From: Phytoseiulus persimilis | Lineage: Eukaryota > Arthropoda > Arachnida > Mesostigmata > Phytoseiidae | DNA length: 64,000 nucleotides | Reading direction: 5' to 3' | Assembly (NCBI GenBank): GCA_037576195.1 | Contig: CM075102.1 | Location: forward strand, 868,001 to 932,000 | Shown: positions 45,301 to 57,000 of the stretch, in pieces | Position numbering within the stretch: position 1 is the stretch's first letter | Layout: each line of letters starts with the position of its first letter | Program-made: the position numbers and the translations under genes | The notes under the pieces: generated by a model | The model's database searches: none | Told to the model about the DNA's origin: nothing | The model's input: the letters and a program-made list of their open reading frames with translations, nothing else

Positions 45301-48300
45301 GACCGAAATCTGAGCATCCAACCCAAAAATAAACTCGGTTTCGCGGAAGTCTGCGCGAACTTGCGTAGGAATTCGAATGCGACACTTCTCTTGAAACGAA
45401 CACAATGATTTGGAATTTCGATGTCGATGTTGCATCGGAGTGGGCCGTCGGATTATTATTCAACTCTTTACTCTGCTGGTGGTTGATGAGTCACGGCCCG
45501 CTCGTTGTCTGGAGCGTGCCTAGTTCTGGTGTTCCCGCAGCGACAGAATCGCGAACCTGTCCAACGCAGTTGGAAAGCTGCAAGTACCGCTGCTGGTACT
45601 CGCAGCTCGTCGTCGCTGATGACCAAGACGACGGATGAGGGAGATTTTCGGAGGAGCGAAGGCCTGCCTGCCCGCTCGTTTTGGGCGTTGTCGAGCAAAG
45701 TGGGACAACGCACTACGAGTCCTACCCATCCCATCTCCGGAGCCAACAATTATGGCATGACAACAATCCGTAGTTACCGAGGCGGGCGCGCGTTCTTTTT
45801 TGACCCTCGGTGCGATATTGACGCTGAACAATTCTGCAAGCAGCCAATTTATACATCCAGCAGCACACTTGTGAGTCAGGGATCTCGTTCGCTCGCTCTT
45901 CGATGATAAACGATACTGGGAACGATAACAGCAGCAGGGAAACACGGATCCTGAGTCGGCACAACAGCCGACCGCGACGGATAATTTACATCTACGGTTT
46001 CATGTCCGCTTCATCTCCGATCCATCCGAATCGCACAGGATTGTTGTTTACTCCGCTTCTTCTCCATCGTTCTCCGAAAGTAAAAGCTGTGTCATCGGCG
46101 CGCCGATTCCCCCCGACACGTCGTCCACTTCCCCGGCGAGAAGGCGAAAACAAGACTTCAGGAAGCGCTCGATCGGAACTGGGGATCAGAGGCGGCCTGA
46201 CCGAGCCGACATCCATAACGTTCGACGCCTAAGATAACATCGCCGCCCTGACAGTAAGCAGCCGGAACGAGGTTCCATCCCGGGCGACCGATACGTTCCT
46301 GCGGCGCACGCTCCCGCGGTTTTCGCGCAGTTGATGTACATTGCCGTAAAATGTCGTCCTGCGTTCGGCGGTGTCCGTCGGTCGCGGCATCAGCACCGAA
46401 GGAAGCGGCGGCGGTGGCGTGAGCAGAGTAAATCGAAGGAGGAGAGAGAGAGAAGTTCCGCGTCCGGAGGCAAAGCGTCAGTACAGAATGAAAATTAACA
46501 GCACGCCGGGCTCGATAGCTCGCTGATTCGCCCTGGAGCGGCCGAATCCTGCAGCGACTTTTTCTGCAGGCGATCGACGAAACCATCGGCACAAGTAGCC
46601 GCGGCAGGTAGACTTCTGCCGTCGCTGTGGCCGCTGACGATGCCGATCCCGAACGCACACTCGCACGCAGACCTACAGACTCACGAACACCGGTCGGGCA
46701 GCGTGGCCCACTTGCAGCGCAATTATGAGCAACGATGAAGCCCGTTTTCTATTGATGAAAACTAAACATACCGTCTGCATAATTCCGGCCGGCTCGTCCG
46801 CGAATGATTTCGTGCAGGGGTTCGAGAATCGGACGGGCGTTCGAACTCCGCAGATGTCTCCGCCACGGTTCACGTGCAATTTTTCCCCGCTCGCTTCTTC
46901 CGTCACTCAACTCGTCCGTCCGTCCGTCAATCAGTGGCTCCGGTTGTTGGCATGTCTAACGACAGTCAGCTTCAAACAACATTAACACCGACGATGGCCC
47001 CGGCGACGGCAGCAGCACAATCAGAAACAACGACAGCAAGCTATAGGAACTGATCCGCTGTTAGTTTCAGCCACGCCTTAGAAACCTAAGGATCGCTGTC
47101 TGACGGCGGCGGCGGCGGCGGCGACGAGGGTACGCGTTATCGACACTCGCACAGATCGGGCATAATCCGTAATGACCAACGCCGCACGGTCTCGTTGTTT
47201 GGGGAAAGTGTAAACTTCCACAAGTCCAGACGGAGAAACGAGATGGCCGGCCGACCGATCAACAGACGCTCTCGGACACTGCTCTTTCCCTTGGATTCCG
47301 CGCTGATGACGAGTTCGTGTAGATGAAATCAAAACAAGAGACGCCTGCTCGAGTCCGAGCCGCGATTCTCCACCCGACGCTATCCAGAAGTGTGGTGAGT
47401 TTATTCGCGACAGCGGTTCTCATCGGATGCAAGACAGGATCATCAAGCGTGCGGGGATCGTTCCACGGGGTTACGGGGCATTCAGAACGTCCTGGATATA
47501 GCTGCCACTTACCCGGCCATTCCGAATTTGGAAGCGCTGTCTTAATTCCGCAAATAAAAGATGACGAAGTTCTTGAACTTCGCTCAAGTGGAGCTCCGGT
47601 AAGAGTTCTTGGAGAGCCATTCCAAAAACTCGCTCGTATGCTCTCGAAGTTCTGCGCAAAACACCAAAACTCCGATTGGTCGGGAAATCGCGAGCTCGAA
47701 GGACGTCGTAGCTCTTCGTCCTTACCCACTACTTACAGCACATATTTTGTTCGATGCATACTACCCAGCTGGCATCGCCAGAACGCAGCATTTCGGTATT
47801 TTGATTGGCACTTTTCGTCAGAGTTCCGACAAACTCGCACCCGCATGCTTCAGATGCTTTAGGAATCCCAACCGATAATGGATTGATTTCCGCGACGAAA
47901 ATCCTAAGAAACGATTTCAAGAACGATTCGCGAAACTGGCCACGGTGGCGATCATCGAACGAAATACCGAAACGCTTCCAGCAAAGATCCTGTTCAGGAT
48001 ATGAGTACAGGAGAAGCAGCCGACTGAGCCTTCCGATGTACAGAGCTTCGCACTCCAAACGAATATATAGTCACGGTGGGCAGTTTTCGCCGACTCATGA
48101 TCAATGGTACTCGCCTCGCACACTTGGTCTAAGCACAGTAAAGAGTTGGACGCCAACTTACTTCAACGTACAACTGCTCTTTCGGCAAGACGAGGCGCGC
48201 TCTCAGGGCGCAGGTGCAGGTCGCGGCATTGAAGCATCGACAGTCTTTCAAGAACAAATTCGTGTCCCGAGTCATTTGTTTCCAGCGTTCGATGAACAGC

Positions 48301-49397
48301 GATTAGCGAGGAGCAACTTCTCTGACTCCGAACTCTCAAGACGTCGTTCCCTGCGCACTGGGTTGTCAGAGGATCGTAGCGGAATAGTGTTGTTGGGTGT
48401 AACCACAGCACATGGCAAACCTCAAGATCTGGTTGCGTTCTTCTCCGAAGAAAACGCCGGCAATCATCGATCGGAAAACGGAACTCCTTTCCCGCGGTCG
48501 ACCCTTTCTCTTCGTGATCCTTTCTCCGCACACGCTGCACAGTACGTGCCCTCTTCGGGCAAGATCCGCACCGTCAGCGAGGCAGCGAATCACTCCATCC
48601 CGGCGGTATCTACGACCACTGGTGTAGATAACAGAAACAAATAGATGAGTAACACTTCTGTCTTCTGACTTGAAGAGTCCTGAAGGCGAATCCGCGTGAG
48701 ACATGATCACGGGGCGATCGACCGCGTAGGAGAGTCTTCGCGAACTTCTCGACGAGAATCGATCGGGGAACCCCTCCGATTTTCGTGGAGGGCTCCATTC
48801 CAACGCGGACGAGCCGTGAGAGGAACGGAAGCCCAAGGTGCGGAACTGGGAGTCCGTTCTGCTGTCGAACACCGAGCCGAACGGAACGCGCGGCGGCGCC
48901 GCTGCCGCTTTCTGACGAACGATGTTTTCGGTCAGGCGACCTACGACCCGAGGCCTATTCCCCGCCGGCTCCCTTCGTCTAAACGTATCAAAGACGGAAA
49001 AGTGATAATTCTCAGATAACCCCTGATTCGAACGCTAACGTTAGCGAAACGGTCCAGCCAACGCGAGCGGAACTTAATTTTTTCCCCTCCCAGAAAGACT
49101 TCTGCAGTTTCCCGCTGCAGAACAACGCGACCGACCGCTCGGCTCGGAACGCGATGCGCTTCGGTGCTCGCTGCATCCTGGAAACGTCAAATGCTTGCAA
49201 CTTACGTCTTGAGAGCATTCGGAACTTTTCGGAGTCTCGTTCAGCGAGGAGCTCTGGCTCTCCGACCGTGGCTTCGGTCGAACGGGTGGCTTCGGCGGGA
49301 GGTTGTCCGGCCGCGGCGGTGGAGGAACAGCCGCTCTCATCGACTTCATTGCAACTGCGACGGGAACCGCGGAGGTATTCCCACAATCGTCAGACAT
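42311..49397 (-). CDS. pnut: Septin, Peanut/Septin-7 type, 10 exons
   Basis: Exons 49397..49206, 44757..44566, 44393..44205, 44109..43940, 43838..43751, 43641..43537, 43399..43256, 43087..42942, 42822..42672, 42502..42311; 522 residues, near Drosophila Peanut. A Pro-rich N-terminus ([19 protein letters not shown]) precedes the septin GTPase: [20 protein letters not shown]-loop GESGLGKS, G3 [25 protein letters not shown]4 AKAD, septin unique element to [17 protein letters not shown]. It ends in a coiled coil ([20 protein letters not shown]). Septins form GTP-dependent hetero-oligomeric filaments at the cleavage furrow and cortex. Exon 1 is placed by phase 0 on both sides, a GTAAGT donor and total length; the 4.4-kb intron 1 makes it less certain. 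The exon at 42822 uses an unusual GCAAG acceptor, 10 bases beyond a better-looking ACTCAG. The last exon stops at a TGA that overlaps a possible donor (GAGTGAGT). Confidence 0.92.
44758..49205 (-). other. Intron 1 of the septin gene, 4.4 kb
   Basis: Contains AG- and GGC-repeat tracts (GA run at 44,858-44,870; GGC run at 47,106-47,123) and many short frames. On the minus strand about 47,470-47,730 reads like a helical protein fragment ([20 protein letters not shown]) ending at a GTAAGT, which could be an alternative exon or a fossil. Other long frames here (for example 47,805-48,644 plus) lack ATG starts or recognisable motifs. Confidence 0.4.
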
Positions 49398-50449
49398 GCT
49401 GAGTGAATTACTTTGTTTGGCTCCGTCAGGCAATACGTTCTGATATCGTGCGTTTCACACTTGAGCAGCACGTTCCTCAGCGGAACGTGAAATTCGGTTC
49501 AAACGGTGGGTGGGCGGTAGGCGACCCCCCTACGACGTTTTCATACAATTCGGGTAGTGAATCGAGTTCTCCGTCTCGGATTTTCCCTGAGGCACGAAAC
49601 GCTGAGCCATGTTCACGAGGATACGGCTCACTCGAGCTCCCAGACGAAAGGGACCACCACCTTCTCCTCCGGAAGTCCGCGGGGTCACGCAGCTTTTGAG
49701 CACGCACCAAGAACCTTCGTTAGATCGAAGAGTTCGCCAACTGGCTTCGATAGACTCGCACAGTGAGAAAACCTACGTCGTCTGCTAAGCGGGCCTCCGC
49801 CGTTGGAAAAAGCCTTCCGCCGTTCCCTCCGCCTTTTTCCGGAGTTCACCCGGGAGGCTTGAACACGGAGTCAACGGAGCGAATTCGGCTCTGTTTGTTT
49901 GGGTTCTTTCCGATCTTGGAGAAATGTGAACTCATGGGCCCGAAGTGTTCAATCTAGCTCGGGAATACAGCTCGAGCAATTCGGCTCAGCACGTTCGCGA
50001 ACCGAGTTGCCTGCCCTACCCTCTCCATCTTCGAGGGGAGCGAAAGAGTAACGGCTTTCTCATCCTCGCGGAGAAGAAATTTCAAAACGTTGTCACACTC
50101 TACTCGACGCCAAAGAGCTCCAGAAGAGGAATGATTGGTTGAATGTCGGGCGCGACAGGATTCGATTCAATTCTATTCGCATGATTCTTCGGCCACACAA
50201 GAGCAAATCAACACTCGGTTGGCATGTTCGGATCGAACGCGACTCCGACGGTGTCGATTTTTTTTCACTGTTTTTTCAGTGAAAATATCCAGTCCGGTTT
50301 CCGTGACTGCGCTGGAGGGAGAACCCTGAACCTGAGGGTCCTCATCTCGCCAAATCACAGGAGGAAAGAAAATCTGGACCCCTCGAAGCAACTTTCCGGT
50401 AGGGACGGCGAAAACTTTGCCGAGAGACACCCCGGATCCGAAAACTCAC

Positions 50450-52390
50450 CACGTCCGGCATGATGTGTCCGTCGTCGGATTCTGGGCCTTGGTCCTGCTG
50501 CTTACGACTCGACTTTGAGCCCAGGACTTTTATGGGCGTGTGCTGAACGCCATCAGCCACTTCGACCACGCGATAAACCCGCAGAGTCCCGCAGGGAGTG
50601 TTTGTTCCACTCCGGGTGACTCCTGACTTGAACTCGGGTGAACTCGACCTTTCTGTGTCGCGCCGCTGGTGTTGATGATGATGTTGTTGTTGGGCCTGCT
50701 GTTGGGCTTTTGTCACTTTGGACTCGACGGCGACATGCGCCTGATTGACCTGCACCGTGGACAGCTGTTCCCCGACCGTGGATACGGTGGCCAGTTGTTC
50801 TTCCTGCGTTGGCATCGTTTCGGACGAGGACAGCGAAATCAAAGGATTCGTCCGCTGCTGTTGGGGTGGATCCGCCGTCTTGAACCGCGGGCTCGGCACC
50901 GGTTCCTGCTGATTCTTGCCGACCAGGTGAACCGTGGTCGTGTAGGACGAGGACGACGAGCTCGGCGACTCCAGCGGCTCTGACGCCGAGTAATCCTGAG
51001 CCGGCTCCGGGACGTACTTCGCCTCGACGGGCCGAAGAGAGCTGTCGGTGGTGTAGTAGGACAGCTTATCGATTCGCTGGGAGCATTTGGGAAGATACGA
51101 GGACCTGTCGGGTCTGTTAGCGGCCAGAGAGGCGAGATTACCGGACGACTCCAAAGGGGAGACGTAGGAATAGCGCGCGTTCACGGTGGAAATTTCGGGG
51201 CTGGCGAAGAACTTCGATTTCGCCTCCAAGTTCTTCTCTTTGACGTTTGTTTCACCCTTCGGAGGGTTCAAGTTGGGCTGGACGGTGGCTCGCGAGATCT
51301 CGTACGGGGAGCTCGATTGGATTTTCGGACTCACCGTAGTTTTCTCGGGGACCGAGGGAGATATCTTCGGCAACGGAGTGTTTTCCGCGTACACGAACTG
51401 GAAGTTCGGCTGGCCCGGTAGCGCTGAAGGGTCGCTGGCACAAGTGTACCGGATGCCCTCGGGTTGTTGCGGGTTCTTCGACGAGTCAACGTAGACGAAG
51501 GCGCTCTTCCCCAAACTGGGCCGCTCTTCGACCGCTTTCCGATCTGATTCTTTCGACGTCAGGTATTGAGCGTAGGTTTTTGGTATGGCACCCGGAGTGG
51601 CATTCTTGCTAAGACGATTGATGTCTCTCGACATCTCAGGCCCGGAGCTGTTCCACGCCGACGTTCCCGTCCGAGGACGGTTCAACACGGTTTCGACTTT
51701 CTCGTCCTCGCGTCCGTCGCTACCAGCCGGCGTGTAGGAGCTGAGGTAGGAGTAGGAGCTTGTCGACTTGGGTAGACTCCGGGAGAAACCGTCAAATATC
51801 GAACGCGGTCCACTGAAGGTTTCAGCAGGCGGAGTTTCGGAGTTCCTTGACGGAGCGTTCACCGTTGAGTTCTCGAGCGAATCCCCACCGCGCACGGTCT
51901 TCACTGACGGCACTGGAGAGGTTTGCGTTGAGCCGGACACCTGTTGTTTCGCACCGCGTGACTTCGAGAACTCCGGAGTTTTGGTGACATCCTGTTCACC
52001 GACTCCCACTCTTTTGCTGACTTGGTTGTTGTTGTTGTGATGGTGGTGGCGGTGTTGTTGGTTTTTGTCCGCATCACCTCTGTGACTTCTGTGGTTGCTG
52101 TGATGATCTTTCGATCTGTGTTCCCGCAGTTCGCTGTGCGGAGAATGGGACTGGCGGGACGCCGTCTGGTGCTTGTGTTTTGCGGGAGTCAGCTCGGCGG
52201 CGGAATCGACCAGCGGCGGATCGGGACAACGATGGGAGTTCACTTTGTTGAGTTGCTGAACGTGGGGGATCGTGAGTTTCGATTTCGACTGACTCGATGC
52301 TGTCGTCCGACTCGGAGGGAGGTCCTTCTTGGGAGGACCGGCCCGAGGACTCACCGGCGCCGCGAGGAGCGTTGGTAAATAAATTTTGCA
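50450..52390 (-). CDS. Long disordered protein segment, possible alternative 5' exon of the septin gene
   Basis: One open frame of about 647 codons with no in-frame stop, ending at a GTGAGT donor in phase 0 (after GHIMPDV). It is Ser/Pro/Gln-rich and low-complexity, with HHHHNNNN and QQQAQQQHHHQHQ tracts, Tyr-rich patches (STSSYSYLSSY) and a more ordered stretch near the 3' end (GTLRVYRVVEVADGVQHTPI). No family is recognised. The first ATG inside the frame is far downstream (MSRDINRLSKN), so the real start is either there or in an upstream exon; a TTTAG acceptor lies at the 5' limit of the frame. Its phase-0 donor can join a CAGAAC acceptor at 49439, extending septin exon 1, or join 44757 directly. 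Either would make a septin with a very long disordered N-terminus. A separate gene with an unseen 3' exon is equally possible. Confidence 0.6.
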
Positions 52391-52525
52391 CTAAAGCAGC
52401 TCCGCGACAGAATAACTGACTCACCAGGCTCACTCAATCGGTGCCGGTTCGTCAGAATCACAGAGCAACGATGGAACACTTTCGAGGAAAGAGAGAGGAT
52501 CAAAGAATCGGGGATGCTACCGAAA

Positions 52526-52562
52526 GACTGAGATGTGAGACCAACACGAACAGCTTTATATA
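52526..52562 (-). promoter_or_regulatory. Core promoter: TATA box and initiator
   Basis: TATATAAAG at 52562-52554 followed by the arthropod-type initiator TCAGTC at 52531-52526. The TATAAA core begins 31 bases upstream of the initiator A, the canonical spacing. It points into the long minus-strand reading frame at 52,390. The intervening ~135 bases have no ATG and contain a GTGAGT, so a non-coding first exon is likely. Confidence 0.65.
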
Positions 52563-53855
52563 CGATGACCCCCGAGAAGATCGGGAGGAAAGAGGGGCGG
52601 AACGGGGAGGACCGACGGGGGAACTGGAGCTAGGCAGAGGCAAGGGCAGGAGAGGGGACGGGGTAGGATACGGAAGGGGGCTGCACGGGAGCTCACGCTT
52701 CCCTTGCACGATGAGGCACGGCCGGTCGGTCGGCCACGCCTAACCCCCCGCCATGCCCAAAGCAGTACCGTTCTGTCGTAAAGCCGCAAGCCACCACCCT
52801 GATGGCCTCAATGATGGAATAGGATGACAGAATCGACCTTGAACGAGAGTGCCGCCAAGGACGAAGCAATCCGTAAAATCTTGCCCTGCGCTAGACTCGG
52901 CTGCGTTTCGCGTTCCCTATCGGCAACCGAACGATTCACGGAACGTTACACGAGCTCCCGTTGAAGTCGACCGGTCGACTTCGGTTTGGCTTCGTACAGA
53001 GGATGCATTCGGTCGGTTCCACCCTTTTCCTGAGTGACATACATCGACGTATGAGCCCATATGAACAGGGAGGGGAACCGTCCTGTCACTAACGCCCACC
53101 CCTCCATTTCTTTCTTTTTCGCCGTTGCTCCGGTAGTCCGGCACACGCACTTGGCTGATTAAGGCACGGTGGGTCTGCCGCACGGTGGACTTGTGCGCGA
53201 GGGAGTGCCGTACCGAAACTCTGCCCTCTGAGCGTGCATCGACACATTGTGACTGGTTGCTCACAGTAAGCAATCGATGCTGCCGAGTCCAGAACTGAAG
53301 GACGAGGAAACTTCGGAGCACGTCTTCTTTCTCCCCGTCGACTACATACATATAAGACGTCGCCATCGGGCACTCCGACGAATCGAGCGGGGCGGCTCTC
53401 CTCCGAATTTCCGCCATGGTCAGAGACACGATGTGTGAAGTCGAGCGATGATGTCGACGCTTCCGGGAAAATATCATGAAAGAAATACAGAGGAGCAGTG
53501 GAGGCACAGGAGCTGTGACCGGGTTCCGTGCGAAGCGGTTGTCTGCTTTTCTGACTTCCCTACGACTGCGTGATTGCGTGATCCAGACTCGCCACCAGCT
53601 CCTTTTCCTGACGGGTCTTCCTGACGGGTGTTCCGTCAGGAAGACCCGACACACCGTCTACCGGTCCGTGTAGGTGCGCGTGGTTTCCCTGCACGACGAT
53701 TTCGCCCCGGGCACGCCATCACACCGATGTGTTAATCTTGACGAGACTCATGTGGTATGTCACAGCGAAGGCGATCGGAGGATTTTTTCGCTAAAAACTA
53801 ACAACTTATCTGGAATGCCGGTCAGAAACGGTCCCTTCAAGGAATCTAGTCAAGA
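52563..53855. other. Intergenic, nothing recognised
   Basis: Purine-rich stretch at 52,570-52,680 and no supported gene. A minus-strand frame of 245 codons at 52,917-53,654 starts at a GTG, is Arg/Ser-rich, lacks domains, and is probably chance. A small hairpin (GACGGGTCTTCCTGAC with its inverse) lies at about 53,608-53,650. Confidence 0.35.
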
Positions 53856-54038
53856 CTCTTGACTAGATTGGTAGACATCATATTCCGTAGTACGGAGTAC
53901 GGCAATTCATTTTTCGTACCGGGGCGGCGAAAATGAATTTCCGTACCAGGAAGTACGGATTTTTAATTGCCGTACTGCGCCGGTACGGAAATTCAATTGC
54001 CGTACTCCGTACTACGGAAAATGACGTCTAGTCAAGAG
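53856..54038. mobile_element. 183-bp multi-hairpin element
   Basis: Outer inverted repeats start with CTCTTGACTAGA on the left and end TCTAGTCAAGAG on the right. Inside, TCCGTAGTACGGAGTACGGC (53,885-53,904) is matched exactly in inverse by GCCGTACTCCGTACTACGGA (about 53,999-54,018). The core carries at least six further GTACGG/CCGTAC copies in both orientations and a smaller stem around ATTCATTTTTCG / CGAAAATGAAT. No coding capacity. It resembles a short foldback transposon; a left-hand extra copy of TCTAGTCAAGA abuts the end. Confidence 0.75.
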
Positions 54039-57000
54039 AGCAGAGGTCTCGATGAAGCTCCTGGCCCATTCATGGAGTTCTCGAGCAGCTCTCGGACTCG
54101 TCGTGGATCGAATCCGGCCTGCGATCCAGACAAGACTTATTTGCAAGGAACGACGGAATAATTATAGTTCGTTCTGCTCGTTCCGGATTAGAATGGTTCG
54201 GAGTCCCCGCGAACCATTCGTCCCCATCGTCGGTTTCTAGAGAATCCTGAGTCTCCAATCCGATCCCGCACCGGTCCATGAGTCGAGGCGGAGCCCTCTA
54301 GTTGCGCGCACAACACAGATCAGGGAACGAGCCGTTTGGACACTTCCAAGCGCATCCAAGGAAATGCCTCAACGAGCGCCACAAAATGAGTGCGATTGGA
54401 CTCGTGGGCTTGAGGGAGATGCGATCCGGCTCATTGAGCTTTATTCTGATGAATCGATGAAGCGGTGGATAGAATTACTCACATATCTAGAAGTAGCACT
54501 CGGCGTTCTTGTAGAATATGCTGTGTAATCTGGAAAGAAACGGACGCGTTAAGATAACTCCAACATATACGAGAAGACCCTCATGTCGATCCGAGAGGGC
54601 CCGAAATTGCAGAAGAACACAACGGAATCCAAACGGAACATATTGATCCGACCGATAAGGTATCAGGCGCACGACGGTGTCATGCACGCGAACTAGTCCC
54701 GAACTTAGGCGAAATGTTCCGCCGTCCTCTAAAAAAAAGCTTCCTACATGTTCAGATCAAAGAGGTAAGACATCCCAAACATATACTCGCACATTCCCTG
54801 AATAGCGTTACGGCGATCCATGTGGAGGTCACACTGTGCATGCCCCTCATACGGCCGGCGGAATTTCTTTCGAGACCAACCCAGGGTTAGAAGGCGGCCA
54901 GCTCATTGCGAGTCCGCCATCCCGGATCGAGCAATCCCTGTCGCGATTCAAACCATGGGAGCTTTCAGCGGTGCTTATCAGATGCTCGACTCTTCAAGGC
55001 ACGCGACTTCGTCCGCTGCGAGGATCTCTGGAACTATTGCGCATGGCACCGGCCATGATGGAATGCGACTCTCAGGAGGAGCTTTTCGCGTCAATTCGAA
55101 AACCAAGAAATGTAACATTCGTAGGAATGTCTCAAACAATCGAGATCATCCCTACAAGTGGGGCCTGTCCAGTGAATGGGTGATACGAATCATGAACGGA
55201 ATTGTTGTTCCTTGTCCCATCCAAATGAATTCAAACTCGACAGAAGCGTCCAACTCGGTGAAACCGTCTGCGGAATGTCGTTTCATTGGACCAATGTCTT
55301 CGGAGCCCTCTGCTCGTCTTACATTGTTCCATTCTCGAACGACAGCCGACATCTTATTTGCACCACGAGAATGTCGAGGGCGAGCTGGGATGGGACCGAT
55401 TTGAAATTCAATTCCGTCTGGAAGATTTTCAACCTGTCACAGCCCGTATGGCCGAGCTGTCGCCAATGACCTACCGGTTAGCTGTCTCACGCAGACCGGG
55501 AGAGGAAAACAGCGACCTTTTTATGGGTCAGCTCGAAGCGGCGCCTTGGTCGTCGGCTTCTGTACGACCAATTCCAGAATCGTGTTCGCAAACAACTTAG
55601 TATCGAATTCACAAGAAATACGAGTGCAACCTCATCAAAGACGACAGACAAACAGCATATCCGTCGCTGAATCTGGGGAATCATGCGTCTGGAGGGCTTC
55701 CCATCATAGACGTCCAATCCAGACTCACTGTGGTTCCCGTCTGAGAACTTCCGAGCTCCATTGTGCCCTCGCTCAGAATTCTCTAGATTCCAAATCAAGG
55801 CACGCTCGTCCATCGAGAACATCCGCAAATAAGAGCAGGAAATCTGAATTCAACTGCCTCCTCATCTCGCGCGTAGTCACAAGTCTCGAGGCAGCAGATA
55901 CTTTTTTCTCACCACCACAGTTTGCGTCCCGCTTATTATTGTGAATACAATCACGTCTGTGTCGTGTCAAACCGGGTGAAAGCCTACAATCTGAGCGCTC
56001 CGCTCATTGGATCTGACTCGATTCGAGTGATGTTGATAGAGAGCTACGATGTGTGTGCGTATGTGACGCCCACCATCGCCTTTGACAACCGCCTCGTTGT
56101 TCCTCTGAACAACGGCGACGCGACGACAATGCTCTTTCGGCGAAATACGTCCCCCCGCCCCCAGAACACTGGACGATCATGATCACAATTGAATTATGAA
56201 ATGCACAGGAGATGAAATGCGAGCACTCAGTCCGTTTTGAATCCATGGACTCCCAGAAAGCGCTTGCATCACAGCATCAAACTCAACTCATACAGCTGTT
56301 TTTAGACCAGCCTCCCAAGGGGTACTCCATGAGTCATTCGGGCGGGGTGCCATTCTCCGATGGAGCTGGTCGACCTCCGTGTGGCGGCCAAGAATACTTG
56401 AACGCTGCCAACCGACTCTATTTGGTACTGCTTCCGATGGCTCGTTCCATAGATGGTCTGGGACTCGGAACTCGATCGGACTGAACTCAACATAGCATTA
56501 GAGATTTGAGGCCAATGTTTTCAAGTCTCGTGAGAAGCCGGTCGGCCAACGGGGACCCCACGGACTCGAGCTCGGGTATCAGAAAGCTCCGATACGCGAA
56601 CGGATCCGACACAGGGAAGCTGTCAGTCCGGGACTCCCCGTTTACGCTGCCGGAAATCTCATTCGGAGGACTCCTCAACTACCGTCCTCATCGGAGCGGA
56701 GCAGCATTTGCGTGCTTTGGTGCGCCACCTGATCGCGGACCTGAACACTTCGACGAACGTCCGAAGCAACGATCACGAGAAGGCTGTGGAAGTCGACGAA
56801 GGAATTTCATCCGTTGGAAAGCGCGGCATCTACCGTTGCCGCCACTGCCGCCGTGTTTTCATGCAAGTTTGACTGTGGCGACGGCGGCAACGGCGGCTGC
56901 GATGGCGGTTGACCGCCGTCCGTTCGTTTCCAAACTCGAAATCTTATACGAACGCCAGTAAAAGCATGCCTACCCTTTGACATCTTCGCGGCTTTGCGGC

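Noticed and set aside
47805..48644. 279-codon plus-strand frame inside septin intron 1
   Set aside because: Begins without ATG, and competing frames of equal quality exist on the other strand; no family resemblance.
52917..53654. 245-codon minus-strand frame
   Set aside because: Begins at GTG, Arg/Ser-rich, no domain, no poly(A) signal or promoter.
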